This document shows positions 51,327-60,129 of a DNA stretch of 64,000 nt, piece after piece. Below the pieces are notes generated by a model. The model ran no database searches. It worked only from the letters and a program-made list of their open reading frames with translations, and was not told the origin of the DNA. Location: contig NZ_CP092365.1 in assembly GCF_022370835.2 (NCBI RefSeq), forward strand, positions 1,488,001 through 1,552,000. The letters are read 5' to 3'. The DNA is from Mycolicibacillus parakoreensis. Its GTDB lineage: Bacteria; Actinomycetota; Actinomycetes; Mycobacteriales; Mycobacteriaceae. A program made the position numbers and the translations under genes. Position 1 is the first letter of the stretch. The number at the start of each line of letters is the position of its first letter.

Positions 51327-51777
51327 CGCATCGCTCATCGGGACGCAACTCGGGAGCACCACATTTCCCGTCGACCGGTCCAAAGTGCGCGAGTTCGCGC
51401 TGTCCCTCGACGACCACGACCCGATCTACCAGGACGCCGCAGCGGCCCGCGCCGCCGGCTTCGGCGCGATCCCCGCTCCGCCGACCTTCGTCGTCTCCTC
51501 GGCTCACTGGCGCGCCGACGACGACATGTTCGGCGCCCTCGGGCTCGACCTGCGACGCGTACTGCACGGTGAGTGCGGCTGGGAGTATTTCGCGCCGGTG
51601 GTCGTCGGCGACGAGCTCACCGAGACGCGTCGGGTGTCGAACGTGACCAGCCGCGAGGGCAAGCGCGGCGGCACCATGACAATCGTGACGATCGAGACCG
51701 ACTTCACCAACCAGCGCGACGAACTCGTCGTGCGCCAGACCGACGTCTTGATCGAAACCGGAGGCTCCACCCAATGA
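51319..51777 (+). CDS. FAS1_N/MaoC-type hot-dog protein (likely non-catalytic partner)
   Basis: The protein has 152 residues. KVREFALSLDDHDPIYQDAAAARAAGFGAIPAPPTFVV is the N-terminal MaoC dehydratase-like domain. It lacks the catalytic Asp-x-x-Pro-x-His set, suggesting that it pairs with the next gene product to form an (R)-specific hydratase. GTG 51319 is inside the LLM stop and about 9 nt after GGAAAGG; GTG 51310 is also possible. Confidence 0.78.
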   Translation: MADASLIGTQLGSTTFPVDRSKVREFALSLDDHDPIYQDAAAARAAGFGAIPAPPTFVVSSAHWRADDDMFGALGLDLRRVLHGECGWEYFAPVVVGDELTETRRVSNVTSREGKRGGTMTIVTIETDFTNQRDELVVRQTDVLIETGGSTQ

Positions 51778-52199
51778 CGACATCCCCCGCGCCGGTGGCG
51801 TTGGCCGCCGGCGACGAGATGCCGAGCTCACAGTTCGGCCCGCTGACGCGCTCGCACATCGTCCGCTACGCCGGGTCCGGCGGCGACTTCAACCCGATCC
51901 ACCATGACGAGGAGTTCGCCCGCGCGGCCGGCATGCCCGGTGTGTTCGGTATGGGACTGCTGCACGGCGGTGTGCTCGCCCAGCGGCTGACCGCCTGGGT
52001 GGGGCTGGCCAACATCCGCTCGTTCCGCATCCGGTTCACCGGTCAGGTATGGCCCGGTGACCTGCTCAGCTTCGGCGGCAGGGTCACCGGCGTGCGCGAG
52101 GCCGGAGGGCAGCAGGTGGCAGACCTCGAACTCGTGGTCACGCGCCAGTCCGGCGAACCCGCGATAAAGGGGAGCGCCGTCGTGCAGGTGGCCCGGTGA
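51774..52199 (+). CDS. MaoC-like enoyl-CoA hydratase (catalytic hot-dog)
   Basis: The protein has 141 residues. YAGSGGDFNPIHHDEEFARAAGMPG carries the full hydratase-2 signature with catalytic Asp and His. GMGLLHGGVLAQRL follows. It hydrates trans-2-enoyl-CoA to (R)-3-hydroxyacyl-CoA. Start and end overlap neighbouring genes by 4 bp (ATGA, GTGA). It is probably a heteromer with the upstream hot-dog protein. Confidence 0.85.
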   Translation: MTTSPAPVALAAGDEMPSSQFGPLTRSHIVRYAGSGGDFNPIHHDEEFARAAGMPGVFGMGLLHGGVLAQRLTAWVGLANIRSFRIRFTGQVWPGDLLSFGGRVTGVREAGGQQVADLELVVTRQSGEPAIKGSAVVQVAR

Positions 52200-52723
52200 G
52201 CGCGCCAACGAGCGACGTCACCGGCCTCGGGATGACATTCGGGACCTTCGACGAAGGCCGGGCGTGGGTCGGTCATCGCTCCGAACCGCGGCGTGCGTGG
52301 TTCCCGATCGACCGCTCGATGGTGTTGTACTACTGCTCGCTCGTCGAGGACGCGAACCCCCGTTACTGGGAGGGTGAGGACTGCCCGCCCGGGCTGCTGA
52401 TGAGCCTCGGCTTCGCGCCGCAGTGGGTGCCCGGGTACCTAGCGCGTGCCGACATGATGTTCGCGCTCAGCGTCCCGTTGCCGGGCCACCACATCATCAA
52501 CGCCTCGACGACGACGGAGTTCGAACGCCGGCCCCGGGTAGGCGATCACGTGTCGATCGTGGAGGAGATCGCCTCGATCTCCGAGCCGAAGACGACGCGG
52601 GTGGGCACCGGCGTGTTCATCACCACGGTGAGTACGTTCTCCGACCAGCACGGTGAGGTCCTCGGCCGCAACACCAACGTGCTCTTCCGATACGACACCG
52701 CCGATAGTGAAGGCGCATCATGA
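52196..52723 (+). CDS. FAS1_N-like hot-dog protein (second non-catalytic partner)
   Basis: The protein has 175 residues. WFPIDRSMVLYYCSLVEDANPRYWEG and the CPPGLLMSLGFAPQWVPGY segment match MaoC N-terminal-like domains without the catalytic dyad. It is longer than the other hot-dog proteins here. GTG 52196 overlaps the upstream stop, and the end overlaps the next gene (ATGA). Confidence 0.72.
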   Translation: MSAPTSDVTGLGMTFGTFDEGRAWVGHRSEPRRAWFPIDRSMVLYYCSLVEDANPRYWEGEDCPPGLLMSLGFAPQWVPGYLARADMMFALSVPLPGHHIINASTTTEFERRPRVGDHVSIVEEIASISEPKTTRVGTGVFITTVSTFSDQHGEVLGRNTNVLFRYDTADSEGAS

Positions 52724-53190
52724 ACGGATCCACCGAGCACAGCATGGTCCGCTTCCCCGTGCGGTTCGAGGACATCGCCGTCGGCGACACCCTGACGCCC
52801 GTCTCGATCGAGATCAGCTACAAGCGCATCTGCATGAACGCGGCTTCGACATGGGACTGGTTCCCCGGTCACCACGACCCCGACTACGCGCGCAGCCAGG
52901 GCCAGCGCACAATCTACCTGTCAACCCTCTTCTTCCATGGCTTCATCGACCGCGGCCTCAACGAATGGGCCGGACCCGACGCGCTCATCCGGCGCCGCAG
53001 AATCTCAATGATCCGGTCGATCTACCCGGGCCAGACCGCGACCCTGAGCGGCAAGGTCGTGGCCAAACGCGACGATGGCGGACGGCGCCTCGTCGACCTC
53101 GAGTTGCTCGTCTCGAGCGAAGATGGTCCGTGCGTGCCGAGTGAAGCCACCGTTGAGCTGGCCGACCCGTTTGTCGAGGTGCCGGGGTGA
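52720..53190 (+). CDS. MaoC-like dehydratase (second catalytic hot-dog)
   Basis: The protein has 156 residues. TWDWFPGHHDPDYARSQGQRTIYLSTLFFHGFIDR has the D-x-x-P-x-H arrangement of MaoC active sites. The C-terminal strand region is IYPGQTATLSGKVVAKRD. With the preceding gene it forms a second non-catalytic/catalytic pair. Its substrate probably differs from that of the first pair. Confidence 0.78.
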   Translation: MNGSTEHSMVRFPVRFEDIAVGDTLTPVSIEISYKRICMNAASTWDWFPGHHDPDYARSQGQRTIYLSTLFFHGFIDRGLNEWAGPDALIRRRRISMIRSIYPGQTATLSGKVVAKRDDGGRRLVDLELLVSSEDGPCVPSEATVELADPFVEVPG

Positions 53191-53233
53191 ACTGCCACTC
53201 ACATGCGAGACGACGGTGAGGGACGGAGGCTCG

Positions 53234-54001
53234 GTGGCCGAGCAACCGATTCGCTACGAGGTCGTCGACAGCGTGGCCTGGCTGACGATCAACCGGCCCG
53301 AGGCGCGCAACGCGCTGAACAACGCTGTGCGCACGGGGCTTATCGACGCGGTACTCCGCTTCAATGACGACGACGCGGCGAAGGTGCTCGTCCTCACCGG
53401 CGTGGGCGATAAGGCGTTCTGCGCCGGCGGGGACTTGAAGGAGATGGCGCAGAACGCGCTCAAGGTGCCCCCGAAGGACTTCGCTCCGCAGTTCGGCCGC
53501 AACATCGATGTCGCGAAGCCGACGATCGCGGCCGTCAACGGTGTCGCGTTCGCCGGGGGCTTCCTGCTCGCGCAGCAGTGCGACCTGGTCGTGGCCGCCG
53601 AACACGCGACCTTCGCCGTCAGCGAGGTCAAGGTCGGCCGCGGTTCGCCGTGGGCGACACCCCTGTCGTGGCTGGTGCCCCCGCGCGTTGCCATGCAAAT
53701 CCTGCTGACCGGCGACCCGATCACCGCCGCGCGCGCCCACCAGGTCGGCTTGGTCAATGAGGTGGTGCCGGCCGATCAGTTACGCGAGCGTACCCAGCAG
53801 TTGGCGCTCAGCATCGCCGCGAACGCACCGCTGTCCGTGCTCGCGTCCAAGCGCACCGTGTACCTCTCGGCGCAGCACCACCTCGCCGCCGCGTACGACC
53901 TGGCCGACGAGATATGGGAGCCGGTCTATCTGAGCGACGACGCGCAGGAAGGCCCGGCGGCGTTCCGCGAGAAGCGCGCGCCGCAGTGGAAGGGACACTG
54001 A
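53234..54001 (+). CDS. Enoyl-CoA hydratase/isomerase (crotonase family)
   Basis: The protein has 255 residues. The oxyanion hole is FCAGGDLKEM and GVAFAGGFLLAQQCDLVVA. The first catalytic Glu position is kept in FAVSEVKVG. The second, usually Glu in the AMEMVLTGD helix, is Gln here (AMQILLTGD). Loss of one Glu suggests a hydratase with altered chemistry, an isomerase or a hydrolase. GTG 53234 is preceded by GGAGG at 4-5 nt. It follows the hot-dog genes by 43 bp. Confidence 0.85.
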   Translation: MAEQPIRYEVVDSVAWLTINRPEARNALNNAVRTGLIDAVLRFNDDDAAKVLVLTGVGDKAFCAGGDLKEMAQNALKVPPKDFAPQFGRNIDVAKPTIAAVNGVAFAGGFLLAQQCDLVVAAEHATFAVSEVKVGRGSPWATPLSWLVPPRVAMQILLTGDPITAARAHQVGLVNEVVPADQLRERTQQLALSIAANAPLSVLASKRTVYLSAQHHLAAAYDLADEIWEPVYLSDDAQEGPAAFREKRAPQWKGH

Positions 54002-54002
54002 C

Positions 54003-54815
54003 ATGGCGGTGAGCATGCAGTCGGTTATCACCGACATCGAAGCGGAGACGGCAGCCCTACGCGGATTGGTCGCGCCGCTGACCGAAGGTCCGCGCGGCTG
54101 GGACGCGCCGACTCCGGCCGTGGGCTGGACGATCCGCGACCAGATCAGCCATCTGGCGTTCTTCGACGACGTCGCGGTGCGCTCGGCCACCGACCCCGAC
54201 GGGTTCAGCAGCGACTACCTGCCGATGATGGCCGACGGAGCCATCTCACCCGACGTCATCGCCGAGCGCTACCGTCAAATGCCGGCTGCCGACCTGCTCG
54301 CGTGGTTCGACACGTCGCGTGCCGCCCTCGTTGCGGCGTTCGCGGACATTGACCCGGCGACCCGCCTGCCGTGGTTCGGGCCGCCGATGAGCGCGGTCTC
54401 GTCGCTGACAGCGCGACTCATGGAGACCTGGGCGCACGGCCAGGACGTCGTCGACGCGCTCGGCGCGACCCGCGAGGCCACGGCACGGCTGCGTCACGTG
54501 GCCCACATCGGGGTGGGTGCACGCGCGTTCAGCTACCTGGCCAACGGTCTGGACCTGCCCGCGGACCCGGTACGCGTTGAGCTGACCGCTCCGGACGGCA
54601 GCGTCTGGACGTGGGGGCCAGCCGACGCGGCCAACCGCGTGAGCGGGCCGGCGCTCGACTTTTGCCTGTTGGTCACCCAACGCCGCCACCGCGACGACAC
54701 CGCTTTGGTCGCCGACGGCCCGCTGGCCGACCAGTGGCTCGCGATCGCCCAGGCCTTCGCGGGGCCCCCTGGCGGCGGGCGCGTGGCGGGCCAGTTTGCA
54801 GGGCGTCAGCGGTGA
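54003..54815 (+). CDS. TIGR03084-like protein (DinB/maleylpyruvate isomerase fold)
   Basis: The protein has 270 residues. The N-terminal four-helix bundle has GWTIRDQISHLAFFDD and METWAHGQDV, which supply His/Asp-type metal ligands as in mycothiol-dependent isomerases. The C-terminal part carries VELTAPDGSVWTWGP, an SCP2-like strand region. I recall that TIGR03084 proteins are usually encoded near AtuA/DUF1446 genes in actinobacteria, as here. The stop overlaps the atuA-like GTG start. A thiol-dependent step is possible but unproven. Confidence 0.78.
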   Translation: MAVSMQSVITDIEAETAALRGLVAPLTEGPRGWDAPTPAVGWTIRDQISHLAFFDDVAVRSATDPDGFSSDYLPMMADGAISPDVIAERYRQMPAADLLAWFDTSRAALVAAFADIDPATRLPWFGPPMSAVSSLTARLMETWAHGQDVVDALGATREATARLRHVAHIGVGARAFSYLANGLDLPADPVRVELTAPDGSVWTWGPADAANRVSGPALDFCLLVTQRRHRDDTALVADGPLADQWLAIAQAFAGPPGGGRVAGQFAGRQR

Positions 54816-56537
54816 GCGTCCCGGTCCGCATCGGCAACTGCTCCGGCTTTTACGGCGACCGCATCGCCGCAGCCCGCGAGATGGTCGAGGGCGGACCGAT
54901 CGACGTCCTGTGCGGTGACTATCTGGCCGAGCTGACCATGCTCATCCTGGCCAAGGCCCAGGCCAAAGACCCGTCCGGCGGGTACGCGCGGACTTTCCTC
55001 ACCCAAATGGAACAGGTGCTGGGCACCTGTCTCGATCATGGCATCAAGGTCGTCGCGAACGCGGGCGGGCTGAATCCCGCCGGCTTGGCCGCCGCGTTGC
55101 GCGAGCTGTCCGCCCGTCTCGGCCTCACCGCGCGCGTCGCTCACGTCGAGGGCGACGACCTACGTGGCGACCTCCACGCAATCACGCCGCCCGTCGGCGA
55201 CATCAAACCGGTATCGGCCAACGCGTACCTCGGCGCCTGGGGCATCACCGAGGCGCTGCGTTCGGGCGCCGACGTCGTCGTGACCGGCCGGGTCACCGAC
55301 GCATCCCTGGTCGTCGGTCCAGCCGCCTGGTGGCACGCCTGGGCACCCGCCGACTGGGATCGGCTCGCGGGCGCGGTCGTCGCCGGGCACGTGATCGAGT
55401 GCGGCCCTCAGGCGACGGGCGGCAACTACGCGTTCCTGGACGAGATCACGGACCGCCGCTACCCGGGGTTTCCGATCGCCGAGGTCGCCGAGGACGGCTC
55501 TTCGGTGATCACGAAGCATCCCGGCACCGGGGGACTGGTCTCAGTCGGCACGGTCACCGCCCAGCTGCTCTACGAGACCGCTGAACCTGCCTACCTCGGC
55601 CCCGACGTCGTCGCCCACTTCGACACCATCCGGCTGGCTCAACAGGGTGAGCACCGCGTCGCGATCAGCGGTACGAAAGGCAGTCCGCCGCCGGACACGT
55701 TGAAGGTGGCGTTGAATGAGGTGGGCGGCTTCCGTAACACAATGACCATGGTGCTCACCGGCCTCGACATCGGGGCCAAGGCGGCTTTCGCCGAACAGCA
55801 GCTCTTCGACGTTCTCGGCGGACGCGACGCCTTCGACGAAGTCGACGTGAGGCTGTTGCGTTTCGACGTCTCCGACGCACCGACGAACGAGCAAGCCTGC
55901 GCGCACCTGCGTGTGACGGTGAAGGACGCCGACCCGCGCAAGGTGGGCCGAGCCTTCTCCGGGGGGGGTCATGGAGATCGCCCTGGCTGGTTTCGCCGGC
56001 TTCCACACCACCACGCCACCGTCCTCGGAGACCGCCTTCGGCGTCTACCGGCCGGCCTACGTAGCGCGGTCGGCCCTCACGCACGTACTCGTCGACGCCG
56101 ACGGCACACGGCACGAGATCCCCGACCCGCCGACCGGTGCCGTCCCGCCGGCTAGGATCGCCGCGCTCGCGAAGCTGCCAGTGCCGTCCGGGCCGACACG
56201 TCGCGCGCCGCTCGGGTCGGTACTCGGCGCGCGGTCCGGAGACAAGGGCGGCAACGCTAACCTCGGCCTGTGGGCACGGGATGACCCTGGGTACGCGTGG
56301 GCGCGTGACTACCTCAGCGTCGAGCGGCTGCGCACTCTGCTCGGGCCGGAGACGGCGCACCTGCCCATGGAGCGCTTCGAACTGCCGAACCTGCGCGCCC
56401 TCAACGTGGTGGTGCACGGCTTGCTCGGTGACGGGGTGGCCTCCTCGACCCGGCTGGACGCACAGGCCAAGGGGCTCGGGGAATACGTGCGGTCCCGCAT
56501 GGTGGACATTCCCCAGTCGCTGCTCGACACACACTAA
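54812..56537 (+). CDS. AtuA-like (DUF1446) protein with apparent +1 frameshift at a G8 run
   Basis: The first part (GTG 54812 on) reads RIGNCSGFYGDRIAAAREMVEGGPIDVLCGDYLAELTM and other acyclic-terpene-utilisation family stretches: GGLNPAGLA, VVTGRVTDASLVVGPAAWW and HVIECGPQATGGNY. At 55961-55968 a run of eight G shifts the frame. With seven G it reads RAFSGGVMEIALAGFAGFHTTTPP and continues to the TAA at 56537, including GVYRPAYVARS and LGARSGDKGGNANLGLWARD. The total would be about 575 residues, normal for the family. AtuA is needed for citronellol/geraniol-type degradation in pseudomonads; its reaction is not settled. Two conserved C-terminal pieces are thus split in this sequence. Confidence 0.82.
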
Positions 56538-57127
56538 ATCCGGTGCGGGGCGCCGTCTACCTGCTGTGTAACCGCGCGGCTGAACAGCGCCGCAACGGCC
56601 GCGGCGGCCAGCATCGCCTCAATCGTCGCGTCGTCCAGCGACGCCGGCATGTACGCGGACGCGTTGAGCAATGACAGCACGGCGGCGACCAGGCCCTGTG
56701 CGCGCTCACGGTCCAGATCGCCCCGTGCTCGTACGAGTGCCTCGACCCAAAAGGACTCGTAGCTGTGCTGTCGGCGTCGCAGGGCACGGGTCGCCAGCGG
56801 CGACAGCGAGCGGTGCTCGCGGGCGTAGACGGCCAACAGGCCGCGTCGTCGCGCGCCGAAGGCCGCGTGCAGGTCGACAAGGGCGTGCAGGACCTCCGTC
56901 GGTGTGCCGGCCGTGGTGGCGCGCCGGGCGCCGGCCAGCAGCTCAGTCATGGCGGCGTCGCATAACTCGCGAAGGATCGCGTCCTTGTTCTGAAAGTGCC
57001 GGTAGACGGCCGGCCCGCTCACCCCTGCTGCGGCACCGATGTCGTCGATGCCCACGGCGTGAAAGCCTTGCCGCGCGAACAGGTCGGCGGCGGCCTCGAG
57101 GAGCAGTTTGCGGCGCAAACCGGCCAC
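56534..57127 (-). CDS. TetR-family regulator at the meeting point of the two operons
   Basis: The protein has 197 residues. The helix-turn-helix is VGIDDIGAAAGVSGPAVYRHFQNKDAIL, a sub-type common in repressors of fatty-acid or branched-chain catabolism. GTG 57127 follows AGGAGG by 7 nt; the 57229 start lacks one. It ends overlapping the atuA stop by 4 bp (tail to tail) and lies 213 bp downstream of the acyl-CoA ligase gene. It probably controls both operons through the TGATGTTA-type palindromes. Confidence 0.85.
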   Translation of the reverse strand: MAGLRRKLLLEAAADLFARQGFHAVGIDDIGAAAGVSGPAVYRHFQNKDAILRELCDAAMTELLAGARRATTAGTPTEVLHALVDLHAAFGARRRGLLAVYAREHRSLSPLATRALRRRQHSYESFWVEALVRARGDLDRERAQGLVAAVLSLLNASAYMPASLDDATIEAMLAAAAVAALFSRAVTQQVDGAPHRI

Positions 57128-57340
57128 TTTCAGGCCTCCTGTCGATTTGTGGTTACGTTGTTCGCCGTCCGATCCGCTGGGCTGGGATCCTACCGACGCT
57201 GGGGTTGCCTGCGTCGGCACCCGCCGCACCGAATCGAGGGAGGTGAACGAAACCGCTAGCCCCCGCCGATGCTGTCGATCCTTTTCTCAGTTCATGATTT
57301 AGGGGCCCTGCTCCGAACCCGCGATGTGCAGCGGCACGAC

Positions 57341-58894
57341 TCAGCGCAAAACGACTCCGCCCTCGATGCCCGTGAACTGCGCGCGCAGCTCGGTCTTGAG
57401 CAGCTTGCCGGTGGCGTTGCGCGGCAGTTCGGCGACGAAGTGCACGTCACGCGGACACTTGAAGTGTGCCAGCCGCTCCCGGCACCACGCCACGATCTCC
57501 TCGGCGCTCGGCGCCTGCGTCGCCGGGTCGGCAACCACGACCGCGACGACGCGTTCGCCCCACTTCGCGTCCTTACCGCCGATCACGGCGGCGTCGAACA
57601 CCGCCGGGTGGCGGAAGAGGACCTGCTCGACCTCGATCGGGTAGACGTTCTCGCCGCCGGAGATGATCATGTCCTTCTTGCGGTCGACGAGGGTGATGAA
57701 GCCCTCCGCGTCCATGCGCCCGAGATCGCCCGTGTGGAACCAGCCCCCGCGCAACGCCTCGGCGCTCGAATCGGCCTTCATCCAGTAGCCGGTGAACACA
57801 TTCGGACCGCGCACGATCAGTTCGCCCACGGTGTCGGTCGCGACGTCGCGGTCGTCGTCGTCGACGATGCGGGCGTCGACATGCATCGCGACGCGGCCGA
57901 TCGACCCGGCCCGCGTGCTGATGTTCTCGGCGTCGAGGACGGTCACCAGGGGAGCGGTCTCGGTCATGCCGAAGCCCTCGGTGAAGGGCACGCCTCGCTC
58001 GCGCATGAAGTCGATGACCGTGAGGGGGACGGGCGACCCGCCGCCCATGGCGAAACGCAGCGCAGACAGGTTGAAGGAGTCGAAGTCGGACACCTGTGTG
58101 AGAGCGGTCCACATGGCCGGCACCATGAACTGAACCGTGACGTGGTGGTCGGCCATCGCCTGCAGCGTAGCTCGCGGCTCGAAGGACGGCATGATGACGC
58201 TGGTGCCGCCGACGTAGAGCAGCGGCAGGGTGTGTACTCCCAGCCCGCCGATGTGGAACAACGGCGCCACCGCGACGGTGACGTCCTCGCCCCGCAGGCC
58301 GATGTCGGTGCCGAGGACGTTGATCGCGTTCCATAGCAGGTTGTCGTGGGTGAGGATCGCGCCCTTGGGTCGGCCCGTCGTCCCCGACGTGTACATGATG
58401 AACGCGGGGTCGCTGCCGTCGACGTCACCGTTGAGCGGTTCGGGCGCGGCGCCCGAGACGACGTCTTCGTAGCCGAGCTCGCCCGGCGCCGGCGCCCCAC
58501 CGGCGCGTACGACATGGCGCACGCGGACTCCGGACTCGGTGACGGCGCTCTTGGCCTGCGCGGCGAACGGCTCGTGGAAGACCAGAACATCGGCGCCTGA
58601 GTCGGCCAGGATGTAGCCGATCTCGGGTCCGGCAAGGCGCACGTTGAGCGGAACTGCAAGTGCGCCGATTTTGGCGCAGCCCAGCAGCACCTGGATGAAC
58701 TCGGTCGAATTGACCAGCAGCATCGCGACCCGATCGCCCTTGCGCACGCCGAGGGCGATGAGTGCGGCGGCGACCTGGTTGGTGCGCCGATCGAGGTCGG
58801 CGTAGGTGATGTGCGCGCCGTTGCTGATCAACGCGGTGCGCCCGCCGTTGAGGAAGGCGCGCCGGGTCACCCACTGACCGATGCCGAGTTGCAT
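57341..58894 (-). CDS. Acyl-CoA ligase (fatty-acid--CoA ligase family)
   Basis: This is an ANL-superfamily adenylating enzyme of 517 residues. P-loop YTSGTTGRPKGAILTH, A4-like FNLSALRFAMGGGSPVP, GFGMTETAPLV, the hinge DLGRMDAEGFITLVDRKKDMIISGGENVYPIEVE and the catalytic Lys in RNATGKLLKTEL are present. It activates the entry carboxylic acid with ATP and CoA. ATG 58894 follows GGAAAGGGA; the 59020 start overlaps the dehydrogenase gene and is rejected. Confidence 0.9.
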   Translation of the reverse strand: MQLGIGQWVTRRAFLNGGRTALISNGAHITYADLDRRTNQVAAALIALGVRKGDRVAMLLVNSTEFIQVLLGCAKIGALAVPLNVRLAGPEIGYILADSGADVLVFHEPFAAQAKSAVTESGVRVRHVVRAGGAPAPGELGYEDVVSGAAPEPLNGDVDGSDPAFIMYTSGTTGRPKGAILTHDNLLWNAINVLGTDIGLRGEDVTVAVAPLFHIGGLGVHTLPLLYVGGTSVIMPSFEPRATLQAMADHHVTVQFMVPAMWTALTQVSDFDSFNLSALRFAMGGGSPVPLTVIDFMRERGVPFTEGFGMTETAPLVTVLDAENISTRAGSIGRVAMHVDARIVDDDDRDVATDTVGELIVRGPNVFTGYWMKADSSAEALRGGWFHTGDLGRMDAEGFITLVDRKKDMIISGGENVYPIEVEQVLFRHPAVFDAAVIGGKDAKWGERVVAVVVADPATQAPSAEEIVAWCRERLAHFKCPRDVHFVAELPRNATGKLLKTELRAQFTGIEGGVVLR

Positions 58895-58920
58895 GCGATT
58901 CCCTTTCCGTCCGCGGCGAC

Positions 58921-60075
58921 TCAGTAGGACGCGGGCAGTTTCAGGCTGTGCTGCGCCACGAAGTTGAGGATCATTTCGCGGCTGATCGGCGCGGTGCGCA
59001 TGAGCCGGGCCGGACCCCACAACGTGGCGAGGCCGTACTCGGTGGCCATGCCGTTGCCGCCGTGGGTCTGAATCGCCTGGTCGAGCGCCAGGATGCCCGC
59101 CTCGGCTGCGGCATATTTCGCCATGTTCGACGCCTCACCCGACCCCGGATCGCCGGCGTCGTGCAGGGCGGCGGCACGCTGGGTCATCAACCGGGCCAGC
59201 TCGACCTGGATCTTGGCGTGGGCGAGGGGGTGCGATACGCCCTGGTGCGAGCCGATCGGCGCTCCCCACACGTGGCGGTTGCGGGCGTAATCGGCGGCTT
59301 TATCCAGCGCGTAACGGCCGATGCCGTTGCCGAGCGCTGCCCCCATGATTCGCTCCGGGTTCAGGCCCATGAAGACCTGGCGCAGGCCCTCGTTCTCCGT
59401 GCCGATAAGGTTGGCGGCCGGCACGCGGACGTCATCGAAGAATAGAGTGAACTGCTTCTCTGGAGTGACCGCCTGGACCGGGATGAGTGACTTGGTGAGC
59501 CCGGGGACATCGGTGGGCACGACGAGCAGGCTGAGTAGTCCGCGACCACTGTCGTTGGTAGACGTTCGGGTGACGACCAGGATCGCTTCGGCTTCGTCGA
59601 CACCGGAGATGTAGTACTTGGTGCCGTTGATGACCCAGTCGTCGCCGTCGCGTTTCGCGGTCGTGGAGATGTTGTGCGAGTTCGAGCCCGCGTCCGGCTC
59701 GGTGATTGCGAATGCCATGATCGTCTCGCCGCTGGCGATGCCCGGCAGCCACTGCTGCTTGAGTTCCTCACTGCCGAATGCCTGGATGATCGTGCCGCAG
59801 ATGGTTGGCGAGACGACGGTCATCAGCAGCGGGCAGCCCGCCGCGGCGAGCTCCTCACCGACGATCTGCATGTCGTAGATGCCGCCGCCGCCGCCGCCGT
59901 ACTGCTCGGAAAGGTTCACCCCGAGGAAGCCCTGTTTGCCCACGGCCTGCCACAGCTCGGTGCTCTTCGCGCCGGCCAGCGATTTTTCCAGGTAGTACTC
60001 GTGTCCGAAGTCCTTGGCGATCTCGGCGACCGCCTTGCGCAGGTCCTGACGTTCCTCTGTCTCGTGCAATTCCAT
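58921..60075 (-). CDS. Acyl-CoA dehydrogenase
   Basis: The protein has 384 residues. FAITEPDAGSNSHN is the FAD/substrate signature 1, YYISGVDEAEAILVV follows, and QTHGGNGMATEYGLATLWGPARLMRTAPISREMILNFVA is the C-terminal signature. The catalytic Glu is not in the usual GYxxEYPVE position, so it belongs to a branch that places it elsewhere or uses another base. ATG 60075 is preceded by GAGGAG; the 60087 start is rejected. It introduces the alpha-beta double bond needed before carboxylation. Confidence 0.88.
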   Translation of the reverse strand: MELHETEERQDLRKAVAEIAKDFGHEYYLEKSLAGAKSTELWQAVGKQGFLGVNLSEQYGGGGGGIYDMQIVGEELAAAGCPLLMTVVSPTICGTIIQAFGSEELKQQWLPGIASGETIMAFAITEPDAGSNSHNISTTAKRDGDDWVINGTKYYISGVDEAEAILVVTRTSTNDSGRGLLSLLVVPTDVPGLTKSLIPVQAVTPEKQFTLFFDDVRVPAANLIGTENEGLRQVFMGLNPERIMGAALGNGIGRYALDKAADYARNRHVWGAPIGSHQGVSHPLAHAKIQVELARLMTQRAAALHDAGDPGSGEASNMAKYAAAEAGILALDQAIQTHGGNGMATEYGLATLWGPARLMRTAPISREMILNFVAQHSLKLPASY

Positions 60076-60129
60076 GACACTCCTCACATCGGTATCGACG
60101 CGCCACCGATCGGGAGCGCGCCGGGTTCA

